A DNA stretch of 64,000 bases, from positions 1 through 64,000 of the forward strand of contig JBOGDS010000004.1 in assembly GCA_050743075.1 (NCBI GenBank), in the 5' to 3' direction. Each line of letters starts with the position of its first letter. Position 1 is the stretch's first letter. This DNA is from JBOGDS01 sp050743075 (lineage in GTDB: Bacteria > Actinomycetota > Actinomycetes > Jiangellales > Jiangellaceae). Shown one piece after another: positions 43,568-51,989 of this stretch. Under the pieces are notes generated by a model. That model searched no databases. It worked only from the letters and a program-made list of their open reading frames with translations, and was not told the DNA's origin. The position numbers were made by a program, and so were the translations under genes.

Positions 43568-43840
43568 TCAGCTGGGAGGCCACCGGTCGAGCTGGCCAGC
43601 GACGTAACGCACGATGCTCGCGACGCTGCCGAAGTTGTCCAATGAGACGTCCTGGTCGGGGATCTCGACGTCGAACTCCTGCTCGAGGCCGACCACCATC
43701 GACAGGATCGCGATGGAGTCGAGCCCGAGATCGCTCAGCGACGCGTCGCCGGCGATCACCGCGCCGTTGCCCGAGACCTTGAGGCGCTCTTCGAGCAACG
43801 CCCGCACCTGGACGTCGATGTCCGCAAGATTGCTGTGCAC
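43568..43840 (-). CDS. Acyl carrier protein
   Basis: The 90-residue protein has the phosphopantetheine site LGLDSIAIL with Ser42 and the four-helix ACP pattern, including a second helix beginning with the conserved hydrophobics SMVVGLEQEFD. It lies at the head of the operon, and the AMP ligase begins three bases later. It differs from housekeeping ACP (no ketosynthase genes nearby), so it probably serves a single acyl-transfer step, for example carrying an aryl or short acyl group to a sugar. Confidence 0.9.
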   Translation of the reverse strand: MHSNLADIDVQVRALLEERLKVSGNGAVIAGDASLSDLGLDSIAILSMVVGLEQEFDVEIPDQDVSLDNFGSVASIVRYVAGQLDRWPPS

Positions 43841-43870
43841 TTCCCCCAGCCCCCGCCCGCGAAGCGGGCC

Positions 43871-44794
43871 ATGAGTCGATTGTCCGGCGAACTCTACGGC
43901 AACGTCTATCTCGGTGGAAGGCTATGGGACATGCCCCTGGATGCGCTCGACGATCTCCGATCCCGGCTGCCCGTCGGCGTCCGGCACCGGATCGCCATGG
44001 GACGGTTGCGCTACCGCGTGCCGACAGCACGCTGGCGTTCGCCGCCCGGCGCGCTCGTCATCGGCGCCCAGCGCAGCGGCACCAGCTCGCTGTTCCGCTA
44101 CCTCGGCGCCCACCCGGACGTCGCGGCATCGTTCCGCAAAGAGGTCGAGTACTTCAGCCGGCGCGCCGACCTGGGCGAACGGTGGTACCGGGCGCATTTC
44201 GCCCTGCGCATCGGCCGGCCCAAGCTGGGTTTCGAGGCGACGCCCGACTACCTGTTCCACCCGCTCGCACCGTCCCGGGCAGCCGCGCTCGTTCCGGACG
44301 CACGGCTGGTCGTCCTGCTCCGCGACCCGGTGGCGCGCGCGTGGTCTCACCACCAGCACATGGTCCGGCTGGGCTACGAGACGCTCGCGTTCGCCGCCGC
44401 CCTGGCGGCCGAGGAGGAGCGTTGCGCGGAGGATCTCGCCCGGCTGGCAGTCGAACCCGACCACGACGCCAAGGCGCTGCTGCGCTACTCCTACGCCGCC
44501 CGGGGCCTTTACGCCGAGCAGTTGCGCCGTTGGTTCGCCCACTTCCCGCGCGACCAGTTCCTGATCCTGCCAAGCGAGGATTTCTTCGCCGACACGCCGA
44601 GGACGTTCGCGACGATCCTCGACTTCCTCGGCCTGCGCCGGTGGGAACCGCCGGCGTTCCGCAACGCCAGCCGTGCCGGCGGGAATCCCGACGCCGGCGA
44701 TCTCGACGCAGCCACCGCCGCGGCGCTGGGTGAGAGATTCCGCGCCCCGAACACCGAACTCTCCGCTCTCCTGGGCGAGCACCACGGCATCTGA
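43871..44794 (+). CDS. Sulfotransferase 4 of 7 (NDST-like Sulfotransfer_1)
   Basis: The 307 residues show the PAPS loop LVIGAQRSGTSSLFRYLGAHP (62-82). This GAQRSGTSSLF form and the following EVEYFSRRADLGERWYRAHF resemble heparan sulfate N-/O-sulfotransferases (KxGTTSLxxxL...KEPHFF). The 3'-phosphate part is LVVLLRDPVARAWSHHQHM near 150-168, a classical RDPxxRAxSxYxH match. It is divergent from the carrier-protein operon with 30 bases between the starts. This subclass favours glycosaminoglycan-like acceptors. Confidence 0.88.
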   Translation: MSRLSGELYGNVYLGGRLWDMPLDALDDLRSRLPVGVRHRIAMGRLRYRVPTARWRSPPGALVIGAQRSGTSSLFRYLGAHPDVAASFRKEVEYFSRRADLGERWYRAHFALRIGRPKLGFEATPDYLFHPLAPSRAAALVPDARLVVLLRDPVARAWSHHQHMVRLGYETLAFAAALAAEEERCAEDLARLAVEPDHDAKALLRYSYAARGLYAEQLRRWFAHFPRDQFLILPSEDFFADTPRTFATILDFLGLRRWEPPAFRNASRAGGNPDAGDLDAATAAALGERFRAPNTELSALLGEHHGI

Positions 44795-44830
44795 CCCACC
44801 ACGATGGAGAAGTCGCCGCGACGCGGGCGG

Positions 44831-46843
44831 CTATGCCGAGGACACCGTCGCGTTCCACTCGGGACGCGGCTCGCCCCGCTGGTCGGCCCGACGTACCACA
44901 TACGACCCGCCGTCGCCGCTCAACACCCGCAGCGCCGTGTCGGCCGGCACGTCGTCGGCCAACCAGAAGGCGTTGCCCTCGAACTCGCAGTCGACGAAGT
45001 CGTAGAGCTGGAGGTTGTCGCCGCCCTTCGGGATGGCGACCTGCGCCCGGTTGCCGCCCATGAACGTCCCGTCCCGGATCAACGTCACGCCGCCCTCGAA
45101 GCCCTTGGAAAGATGCTTGGAGATCTCCACGGCGTAGTCGGACAGGCCGGCCTGGTCGATGTACATGCCCTCGTAGGTGATCGTCTCGGCGGTGCGCCGG
45201 CCCCGGCGGGATGGCAGCGCGGAGATGATCAGGCCGGACTTCTTGCAGGCGTAGATCGTGCAGTCGCGGTACGAGACGAGGTTCTGGTACGAGCCGGCGA
45301 AAATGCCCTGACCGCACTGGTAGGCGGTGAAGCCGGTGACGATGGTCCGCGGCGCGCCGTTCTGCCAGAAGTAGATGCCGCTGTGCCGGTTGTTGTGGGC
45401 GATGTTGTCCTCGAAGGTCCAGGTGTTCTGGTCGCGCGAGTGCGACGGCCAGTGGAACCCGGCGCTCGACTCTGCCTGACCCTGCACACCGGTCGAGACG
45501 CAGTCGCGGGCGATGTTGCCCTCGCCGGCGCCCATCATGAAGCCGGTCAGGTTGAACCGGCTGTTGCCGCCGCTCTTGACGAAGTGGGCGACGCATCGCT
45601 CGTAGACGATGTCGTGGGACGGGACCAGGTTCCGCCCGCCTTCGAGGGAGAGATCCCACCAGAAAGCGTCGTCGACCATGTCGTGCGCGATGCAGTCGCG
45701 GAACGTCACGCCGTTGGACAGATGGGCGGCGAACCCGTGGCCGGTGGAGTCGTAGGCGACGACGCCCTCGACCACGGACCCCCGCGAGCCGTCGTAGTCG
45801 GCGTGGAAGTGCAGCGCGTATCGGCCCAGCACCTCTTCCTCGCCCTGGCGTGGGCCCATGTGCTGAAGGCCGACGTAACCCATCCGCTGTGCGCGGGTCG
45901 TGGCGTTGAAGACCAGGTGGGAGCGGCCGTCGGGCGTGCCCTTGACGACGACGTTGCGGGTCAGGTTCAGCACCTCGGCGCGGTGGGTGACACCTGGGCG
46001 CACGGTGACAGTCGGGTGCGGGTACTGGAGGGTCTGGTCCAGCGTGACCCGCCGCCTGTCGACAGCCGTGATCGTGCGCCGGTCGTGGTGCAGCCAGTGG
46101 TCTGCGGCGGTGGCCGGCTCGGTGGGGGTGACGACGACCTCGTCGCCCACCTGCCACCCGGTGGCGTCGTCGACCTCGATGGTGGCGTCTCCTGCCCGGG
46201 CCGCGCCGGTCAGGTTGGTCCACGCCGTCTTCGCCGTGCCGTGCAGATCGAGCAGGCCGCCCCCGACCACCCAGATGCCGACGTCGGTGTCGAAGGGCGT
46301 CTCGGTGTGGCCGCCTTCGAAGCGGCTCTCGTCGACGTCGAGGAACTCGATCAGGTGGATGACGTGGTGGGCACCAGGCTGGGCCTGCAGTACGCCACCC
46401 ACGACGACGTTGCCGGTCGACCGCAGCGTTCTGCTCGACGTCGGGTCGAACACGAGCGTGCCCGACGGCTCGACGCGGACGCCGGCCACGGCAGCGTCGA
46501 CATCGAGCAGGATCGGCTGCTCGACGACCGCGACCTCACCCTCGTCCGGCACCGAGCCGCCCCAGGTGGCCGGATCGCTCCAGCGGGCTGTGGGCAGGCC
46601 GTCCGGCGTCGGTACCGGCGGCTGGCTTGTAGGAGCCGGTGTATTCGTGGGCGACGCGTGGTGGTCGTGACCGGTCGGCGTTGGCGCGGCCGACTGCGGA
46701 GCGGCATCCGGCCGGCCGCGGACGACCAGGTAGCCCGTGGTCGCTGCCGCGCCGCCGGCCCCGGCCAGCGCCAGGAGTTGGCGCCGGGACAGCCGTCTGG
46801 AACCCTCGCTGCCGCGAGGGGGATCCTGGATTTCGTCGCTCAT
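44831..46843 (-). CDS. Tat-exported G8-domain/right-handed beta-helix protein (CEMIP/TMEM2-like)
   Basis: The protein has 670 residues (ATG 46843). A Tat signal is present: SRRLSRRQLLALAGAGG near 15-31. A Pro/Thr/His-rich linker follows. A G8 domain begins at ARWSDPATWGGSVPDEGE near 85. A right-handed parallel beta-helix spans about 320-600 with repeated short strands such as RYALHFHADYDGSRGSVVEG and NNRHSGIYFWQNG. G8 plus beta-helix is the layout of the hyaluronan-binding or degrading proteins CEMIP and TMEM2. In a locus with sulfated glycosaminoglycan-like chemistry, a polymer-trimming or binding role outside the cell is likely. It converges with sulfotransferase 4. Confidence 0.82.
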   Translation of the reverse strand: MSDEIQDPPRGSEGSRRLSRRQLLALAGAGGAAATTGYLVVRGRPDAAPQSAAPTPTGHDHHASPTNTPAPTSQPPVPTPDGLPTARWSDPATWGGSVPDEGEVAVVEQPILLDVDAAVAGVRVEPSGTLVFDPTSSRTLRSTGNVVVGGVLQAQPGAHHVIHLIEFLDVDESRFEGGHTETPFDTDVGIWVVGGGLLDLHGTAKTAWTNLTGAARAGDATIEVDDATGWQVGDEVVVTPTEPATAADHWLHHDRRTITAVDRRRVTLDQTLQYPHPTVTVRPGVTHRAEVLNLTRNVVVKGTPDGRSHLVFNATTRAQRMGYVGLQHMGPRQGEEEVLGRYALHFHADYDGSRGSVVEGVVAYDSTGHGFAAHLSNGVTFRDCIAHDMVDDAFWWDLSLEGGRNLVPSHDIVYERCVAHFVKSGGNSRFNLTGFMMGAGEGNIARDCVSTGVQGQAESSAGFHWPSHSRDQNTWTFEDNIAHNNRHSGIYFWQNGAPRTIVTGFTAYQCGQGIFAGSYQNLVSYRDCTIYACKKSGLIISALPSRRGRRTAETITYEGMYIDQAGLSDYAVEISKHLSKGFEGGVTLIRDGTFMGGNRAQVAIPKGGDNLQLYDFVDCEFEGNAFWLADDVPADTALRVLSGDGGSYVVRRADQRGEPRPEWNATVSSA

Positions 46844-47011
46844 GCCCCGCCCATCTGAATCGACCGGCACAACACTACGACGCCCACGCCCCGGTGTGCG
46901 GCATCCCGTCCGATCCGTGCCGGCTCGGCGGTGAGCGGATCCGTCGTTCAGCGCGTGGTGCCTTTGCAGGAGGCGTATAGCCGTGGCCTAGTCCGAATCG
47001 CAACGGGGGCG

Positions 47012-47852
47012 ATGACGATGCCCGACACGCGGGCGACGCTGCGCGCGATGACGTTGTGGGCCAGGACGGACCTGGTCACACCGATGGCCATCAGCGTCGC
47101 GGCGACACTGCGGCTTCCCGACCACGTCGCGGCCGGCGTGACGTCGGTGGAGGAGCTCGCCGCGGCCACCGGGACCGATGCCGACGCGTTGTCACGACTG
47201 GTGCGATTCCTGACGACGACCGGTGTGTTGGCCGAGTCCGACGGGTCAGTGGCCCTGGGCGAGCTCGGGGAGCTGCTGCGGAGCGACCATCCGGCGTCCT
47301 TGCGCGGCTGGTTCGACCTGTCCGGATGGGGTGGCCGGCTGGACGGCACTGTGATGCATCTGCTCGACGTCGTGCGGTCGGGTGAGCCCGTCTATCCCGC
47401 CGTCCACGGCCGGAGCGTGTGGGAGGACCTCGCCGCCCATTCCTACGTCGCCGAGTCGTTCGACGACCTGATGGCGGCCCAGGCGAAGGCCGCGGTGCCG
47501 CACATCGTCGCCGGCTACGACTGGAACAGGATGCACGCGATGGTCGACGTCGGCGTACGTACTGAGCCGAGTGCTCCACGACTGGCCCGACCCCGACGCT
47601 GCCCGGATCCTGACCCGATGCCGCGACGCGGCCGGCGAAGCGGGCCGGATCCTGGTCGTCGACGGCCTGCTCGACGACGAGAACGTCCGCGGCATGGCCG
47701 CGATGGACCTGCAGATGCTCGCGCTGTTCGGCGGCCGGGAACGCACGCGGGCCGAATACGACGAGCTCGCGGCGTCCGCCGGGCTCGCGGTCACGGCCGT
47801 CCAGCCCATCCCCGTGTTCGGCCGGGCCATCATCGAGTGCCTCGCTGCCTGA
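47012..47852 (+). pseudogene. O-methyltransferase with internal deletion
   Basis: The start ATG 47012 opens a dimerisation domain typical of plant-type and antibiotic O-methyltransferases (LRAMTLWARTDLVTPMAISV, winged-helix DADALSRLVRFLTTTGVL). At HAMVDVG the SAM-binding glycine motif should follow, but the sequence jumps, with a frame change near 47555, to YVLSRVLHDWPDPDAARIL, a segment normally about 70 residues downstream. The end reads normally to 47852. The SAM site is lost, so the enzyme is dead. Confidence 0.75.
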
Positions 47853-48041
47853 CCCGACCGGCGTGACCGGTCAGTACGCCGCGCTACGGAGGGCGGCCGG
47901 GTCGGCCAGCAGAGTCAGCCGCCGGCACCGACAAGCCAACCCGCCATCCACAACCCAGACATGCCACGTTCCCCACCGCCGAACCAGAGACGGTCCGGGG
48001 CGGAGGCTGGGTGCGTTGATCTCACGCACGTTGATCATGAC

Positions 48042-49028
48042 TCAGAACAGTTCGACGTCACCGAGGGTCAGCTTCCAGGAGGCAGGCTCGGGCATCTCCG
48101 ACTGACCGACCCCACGCCATACCAGCTGCGGGCCCTGCCCCGGCATGGGGAGGAAACCCGCGCGGGGGGCGTCACCGGCCACCCGCACGGCGTGGTCGGC
48201 CCTGCTCTCCCGCAGTACCCGGCGCAGCAAGTTGCGGGTCGTGGCCGCGTCGTGCCCGGGCACGAGCTCTTCGCACACGGCCGCCTCGAGAGCAGCTCCT
48301 CGCCGTCGCAAGCGGAAGATCACCATGCCGCCCGACCCACTGGCGCCGGACGTGACGGCCCGGTACTGCAGTGGGCCGAACCCGTAACGCCACGCCAGGT
48401 ACCTCGGCGTCCGGCGGGTTCGCAGCCCCCCGGCAGGCAGCGACGCCAGCAGAGCGCTGACCGCCACCTGATCCGCCAGCACCTTGTCGGCAGCCTCCCC
48501 CGCGGAGGACTGAACCGACCACTTGTCTGCGGGCGTCCGCGCCCGGGCGACTCGGGCAAGGGCACCGATCGACCGCGGCCTGGCCAGCAGCGGCAGCCGC
48601 GCGACCGGCTGCCAGCCCATCGTGAGGTACCCCGGTGCGCTGCGCTGGTTCGGCGTGTTGAAGACGAACGCGACCCCCTCGGCGAGCAGCCCGTCGAGTG
48701 CGTGCCGGGTCAACTGCGAGAAGATGCCCCGCCCCTGATGGTCCGGGTGGGTGGCGGTGTCGACGGCACGCACCGCCGGAACCGTCGCACCGTCGACCTC
48801 GAACTCCCACCGCATGAACGTACGGAACCCCACGACCCGGTCATCGTCGGTGGCGACCCACGCCGGCGACGCGCCGAAGGGGTTCTCGCGGTGCTTCCAG
48901 GCGAAGAACCGGACGTACCGCTCGTCGGGAAGCCAGCCCAACGACGCCCGGAGGAGTTCTAGGACGGCCGGCTCGTCGTCCGGCTCGAACCGGCGAACGG
49001 CGACGGTCGAGTCGCCGGGCACGGTCAC
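48042..49028 (-). CDS. GNAT-family acetyltransferase with extended C-terminus
   Basis: The 328 residues start at GTG 49028, overlapping the upstream sulfotransferase stop. The N-terminal GNAT domain has VAVRRFEPDDEPAVLELL and the acetyl-CoA loop THPDHQGRGIFSQLTRHALD near 92-111, followed by FVFNTPNQRSAPGYLTMGWQ. A further domain of about 170 residues follows, with RRTPRYLAWRYGFGPLQYRA, as in exopolysaccharide-linked GNAT proteins of this length. It probably acetylates a sugar or amino sugar and ends the long minus-strand operon. Confidence 0.82.
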   Translation of the reverse strand: MTVPGDSTVAVRRFEPDDEPAVLELLRASLGWLPDERYVRFFAWKHRENPFGASPAWVATDDDRVVGFRTFMRWEFEVDGATVPAVRAVDTATHPDHQGRGIFSQLTRHALDGLLAEGVAFVFNTPNQRSAPGYLTMGWQPVARLPLLARPRSIGALARVARARTPADKWSVQSSAGEAADKVLADQVAVSALLASLPAGGLRTRRTPRYLAWRYGFGPLQYRAVTSGASGSGGMVIFRLRRRGAALEAAVCEELVPGHDAATTRNLLRRVLRESRADHAVRVAGDAPRAGFLPMPGQGPQLVWRGVGQSEMPEPASWKLTLGDVELF

Positions 49029-50011
49029 TTCCGGCCGAGGAGATGTTCGGTGACGACCCGGCCGCCGGCCCTGGCCGCCGTCAACGAGCGCGCCGCGTGC
49101 GCACGGAGCACGCGAGACGTCGCGCGCATCAGGGCGCCCGGCGACGGTTGCGCCGACCGCTCGTACCCCAACTCGTCGAGCACGGGGCCGGCGATGGCCT
49201 CGAACCGCGTGACGTCGTCGGTGGCCATCTCCTCCCGCCAGTCCCGCAGACCGGTGGTCGGGGGGAGGAGGAGCCGCTGGTGGGCCGCCGGAAAGCGGGT
49301 GGCCGCGATGACGTCGTCGGCCCGCTCGTGGTGGCGCAGCAGCGCGTCGTCCCAAGGCAGGCCGAGGAACTGGCAGATCTGGCCGACAACGCGCTCCGGA
49401 TCGGCGACGAGATCCTCGTAGCGGATCTCGCGGTACCGACCGGACCCCAGGCGCCGGCCGGCGCGCCGGCCCTGACGGACCCGCCGGCGCCACTCGACGG
49501 CGGCGCCCTCGATCGTCGACGGTCCCCAGGCGACGCTGAGATACGAGAGTGCGACATCGCGGCCGTCGCGGATGATGTGCACGAACCGTGCCTCCGGGAA
49601 CATCCGCCCGAGCCGGTGCAGGTGCTGCACGTGCATCGGCGTCTTGTCGCCATAGCGAGGCTTGCCCTGCCCAGCGGCCCACAGCGCGTAGAGCCGCCGC
49701 ACCGTGTCGGCGAACGTCGACGGCGGCGGGTCCGCGAGGGCGGCCAGGACGGCGTCCTCGGGAATGCCCCAGCGGCGGAACGACTCGTTGTGCAGGATCA
49801 GGTCGGCGCATGCGGCGACGTCGAACCGTCGCGGCCAGCCATAGCGCAGCGCGTAGTGCGGCCGGGCGAAACGGATGATGAACGAGACCTCGTCGGGAAT
49901 CGCCAACTCGGGATGCGAGTCGAAGATCGCCCGCACCAGCGTGGTGCCCGAGCGGCCGCTTCCGACGAAGAAGGGAAAGACGTCCTGCCGGCCGTTCGGG
50001 GGCGTCGTCAT
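49025..50011 (-). CDS. Sulfotransferase 5 of 7
   Basis: The 328-residue enzyme has the PAPS loop FVGSGRSGTTLVRAIFDSHP (15-34), the DKTPMHVQHLHRLGRMFP segment and the 3'-phosphate motif RFVHIIRDGRDVALSYLSV near 137-155. It is a paralogue of sulfotransferases 1 and 3. It overlaps the GT8-like gene upstream and the GNAT gene downstream, so sulfation and acetylation are encoded on the same transcript as the CDP-sugar genes. Confidence 0.88.
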   Translation of the reverse strand: MTTPPNGRQDVFPFFVGSGRSGTTLVRAIFDSHPELAIPDEVSFIIRFARPHYALRYGWPRRFDVAACADLILHNESFRRWGIPEDAVLAALADPPPSTFADTVRRLYALWAAGQGKPRYGDKTPMHVQHLHRLGRMFPEARFVHIIRDGRDVALSYLSVAWGPSTIEGAAVEWRRRVRQGRRAGRRLGSGRYREIRYEDLVADPERVVGQICQFLGLPWDDALLRHHERADDVIAATRFPAAHQRLLLPPTTGLRDWREEMATDDVTRFEAIAGPVLDELGYERSAQPSPGALMRATSRVLRAHAARSLTAARAGGRVVTEHLLGRK

Positions 50012-51048
50012 CCGGCGGCAGACCCCTTCGCCAGGCGCTTGGCCTGCCGGCGCACCGGCGCGAGAAGCCGGTGCCGGCGTACGTACGCCACCGGCCCACG
50101 CTCGTACCAGGAATGCCCCTCGACGCGGCGCAGCGTCCGGCGCAGGAGCGGCGGCGCGGGCAGCCGCTCATAGGCCACGCCCAACGCCTCGGCCCGGACC
50201 CGGTTGAAGGTGTCGAGAAACGGGTTCAGCGCCTTGCTGGCAGACCGGAACAGGAAGCCGCGGGTGTCCATCTCGTTGTGGTAATGGAGGACGTACGGGG
50301 GCGTCGCCTCGTGGGCGAACAGCGGATGCACCCGCACCGTGGTCGAGAGGTTGGCCGCGACCGGCAGCGGAACCACCGGGATCCCATCGCCGACGACGGC
50401 AAGTGCCAGCGACAGCTGGTTCGTCCAGTGCCGCTCCTTCGCCGGGACGATGGCCGGCCGGCGCTCGTAGACGTCGAGGACGTCGAAGACCCGCTTGGTC
50501 CAGCTCTCGAGCAGCTGCGCACACCTGTCGCGCGGCACGAACAGCACACCGCTGTTGAAGTACGGGTAGGTCAGCTGCCCCGTGACCGTCGTGACCATGG
50601 ACCGGCTCGGTGGCACGATGCCAAGCTCGGCGTACAGCGCCGGCCAGCAACCCGGCGGGTACGGGTCGACATTCTCCGGCTTGATCGCCACTGCGGCCGG
50701 GACGGCGTATGTGCTCACGTCGCCGATCACCACCGTGTCGGTGTCGATGGCGAGCAGCACGTCGAAGTCGTGCGTCTCGGCGAGCTCGAGCATGCGTAGC
50801 TTGTTGCTGGCCGGCGTCCGCGGGTCGAACCGCGGCACGACTCGCACCTCGGCGCCGAGCTCGGCTAGGCCCCGCTCGTAGCGTGGCTCGACACCCTCGA
50901 CGAAGTTCACGACCAACGGAGCCTCGCTCAACGTTCCGCCGAAGCGGCGGACCGAGAGCACCAGGTTCTGTGCCTCCTGGTACCACCGGTCACCGTTCTC
51001 CGCCACACAGGAGACGAGCGTCCGAGCCACGGGCGTGATCGTACTCAC
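50008..51048 (-). CDS. GT8-like (GT-A) glycosyltransferase
   Basis: The 346-residue protein resembles GT-A enzymes that handle UDP-sugars. The metal-binding DxD is IDTDTVVIGD (101-110), preceded by ASNKLRMLELAETHDFD and followed by YPYFNSGVLFVPRD, the NSG motif that positions the donor in GT8-type folds. The family assignment is by motif only. It lies 18 bases after a GT2 gene and overlaps sulfotransferase 5. Confidence 0.7.
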   Translation of the reverse strand: MSTITPVARTLVSCVAENGDRWYQEAQNLVLSVRRFGGTLSEAPLVVNFVEGVEPRYERGLAELGAEVRVVPRFDPRTPASNKLRMLELAETHDFDVLLAIDTDTVVIGDVSTYAVPAAVAIKPENVDPYPPGCWPALYAELGIVPPSRSMVTTVTGQLTYPYFNSGVLFVPRDRCAQLLESWTKRVFDVLDVYERRPAIVPAKERHWTNQLSLALAVVGDGIPVVPLPVAANLSTTVRVHPLFAHEATPPYVLHYHNEMDTRGFLFRSASKALNPFLDTFNRVRAEALGVAYERLPAPPLLRRTLRRVEGHSWYERGPVAYVRRHRLLAPVRRQAKRLAKGSAAG

Positions 51049-51066
51049 GGCGATGCCCGTAGTGCG

Positions 51067-51978
51067 CTATCCAGGTGGGAGAGCGCGGCGGACGACCGTA
51101 CGGCCGGCGTCGACGACGTTGTCGCCCAGCATCCGCCAGCGACGGCGGGTCCACCGGCCGAGGGCTGCGTAGGAACGCCAGCGCTCCTCGCGTGGCAGCG
51201 GAGCCCGCCGGACGGCGCGCACGTACTCGTAGCCGAGCCGCCAGGTGGGGAACGAGACCTTCCCGCTCTTGGCGGTGTCGAACCAGGACAGCAGCTCGCC
51301 CTCGCGCCGGGTTCGCCGGACCGACCGTCCGTCGTGCTCTCGGTGCAGGAAGAGCACCTCCGGCACCTCGGCGAACGGACCGCGCAAGAGCATCTCGCCG
51401 AGGTACACCCGGTCCGACGCCGTGAAGGAGCCGAGCAGGCCGGTCTGGAGCATCGTCGCGCGGCGGGTGACGCCGAACACCTCGATGCAGCCCCGCCGCA
51501 GGCGCAGCCAGTCGGCGAAACGCTCGCTCGGCGGCGCATCGGGCGAGGTGAAGCGCAGGGACCGGGCCCGGTTGTGTCGCACCACCTCGCCGTGCTCGTC
51601 GATCCGGCACCGCCGGGTGAAGCTCAGCACCGCCTCCGGGCGATCAACCAGTGCCTGCATGCACTCGCCGAGCCAGGTCGGCAGCAGCAGGTCGTCGTGA
51701 GCCGCCCACTTGAAGAACGGCCCGTCGGTCGTGTGCACGAGTTGGTTGAAGTTCCACGCCGCGCCACGGTTGACGTCGTGCCGCACGTACCGCACCCGGG
51801 GATCGAGCGCCGCGAACTGCCGGCCGATCTCCTCCGTGCCGTCGGTGGAGGCGTTGTCGGACACGACCATGGCGAAGTCGCCGTACTTCTGGGCGAGGAT
51901 CGACTCGACGGCCTCTGCCAGGAAGTGCTCACCGTTGTAGACGGGCAGTCCGATGGTGAGCGGCGGAACCGCGTTCAC
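51067..51978 (-). CDS. GT2-family glycosyltransferase
   Basis: The 303 residues contain the GT-A start LTIGLPVYNGEHFLAEAVES, the nucleotide-binding SDNASTDGTEEIG (40-52) and the metal motif KWAAHDDLLLP near 90-100. GT2 enzymes invert and use activated sugars to extend oligosaccharides. The C-terminal part is basic and has no transmembrane segment. It lies eleven bases after the second methyltransferase and 18 bases before the GT8-like gene. Confidence 0.9.
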   Translation of the reverse strand: MNAVPPLTIGLPVYNGEHFLAEAVESILAQKYGDFAMVVSDNASTDGTEEIGRQFAALDPRVRYVRHDVNRGAAWNFNQLVHTTDGPFFKWAAHDDLLLPTWLGECMQALVDRPEAVLSFTRRCRIDEHGEVVRHNRARSLRFTSPDAPPSERFADWLRLRRGCIEVFGVTRRATMLQTGLLGSFTASDRVYLGEMLLRGPFAEVPEVLFLHREHDGRSVRRTRREGELLSWFDTAKSGKVSFPTWRLGYEYVRAVRRAPLPREERWRSYAALGRWTRRRWRMLGDNVVDAGRTVVRRALPPG

Positions 51979-51989
51979 TGATAATCACC

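Noticed and set aside
44154..46858. Two very long frames (689 codons minus, 684 codons plus) overlapping the G8 protein gene
   Set aside because: Both are Arg/Pro- or Val/Gly-rich shadows without motifs; the G8/beta-helix frame explains the region.
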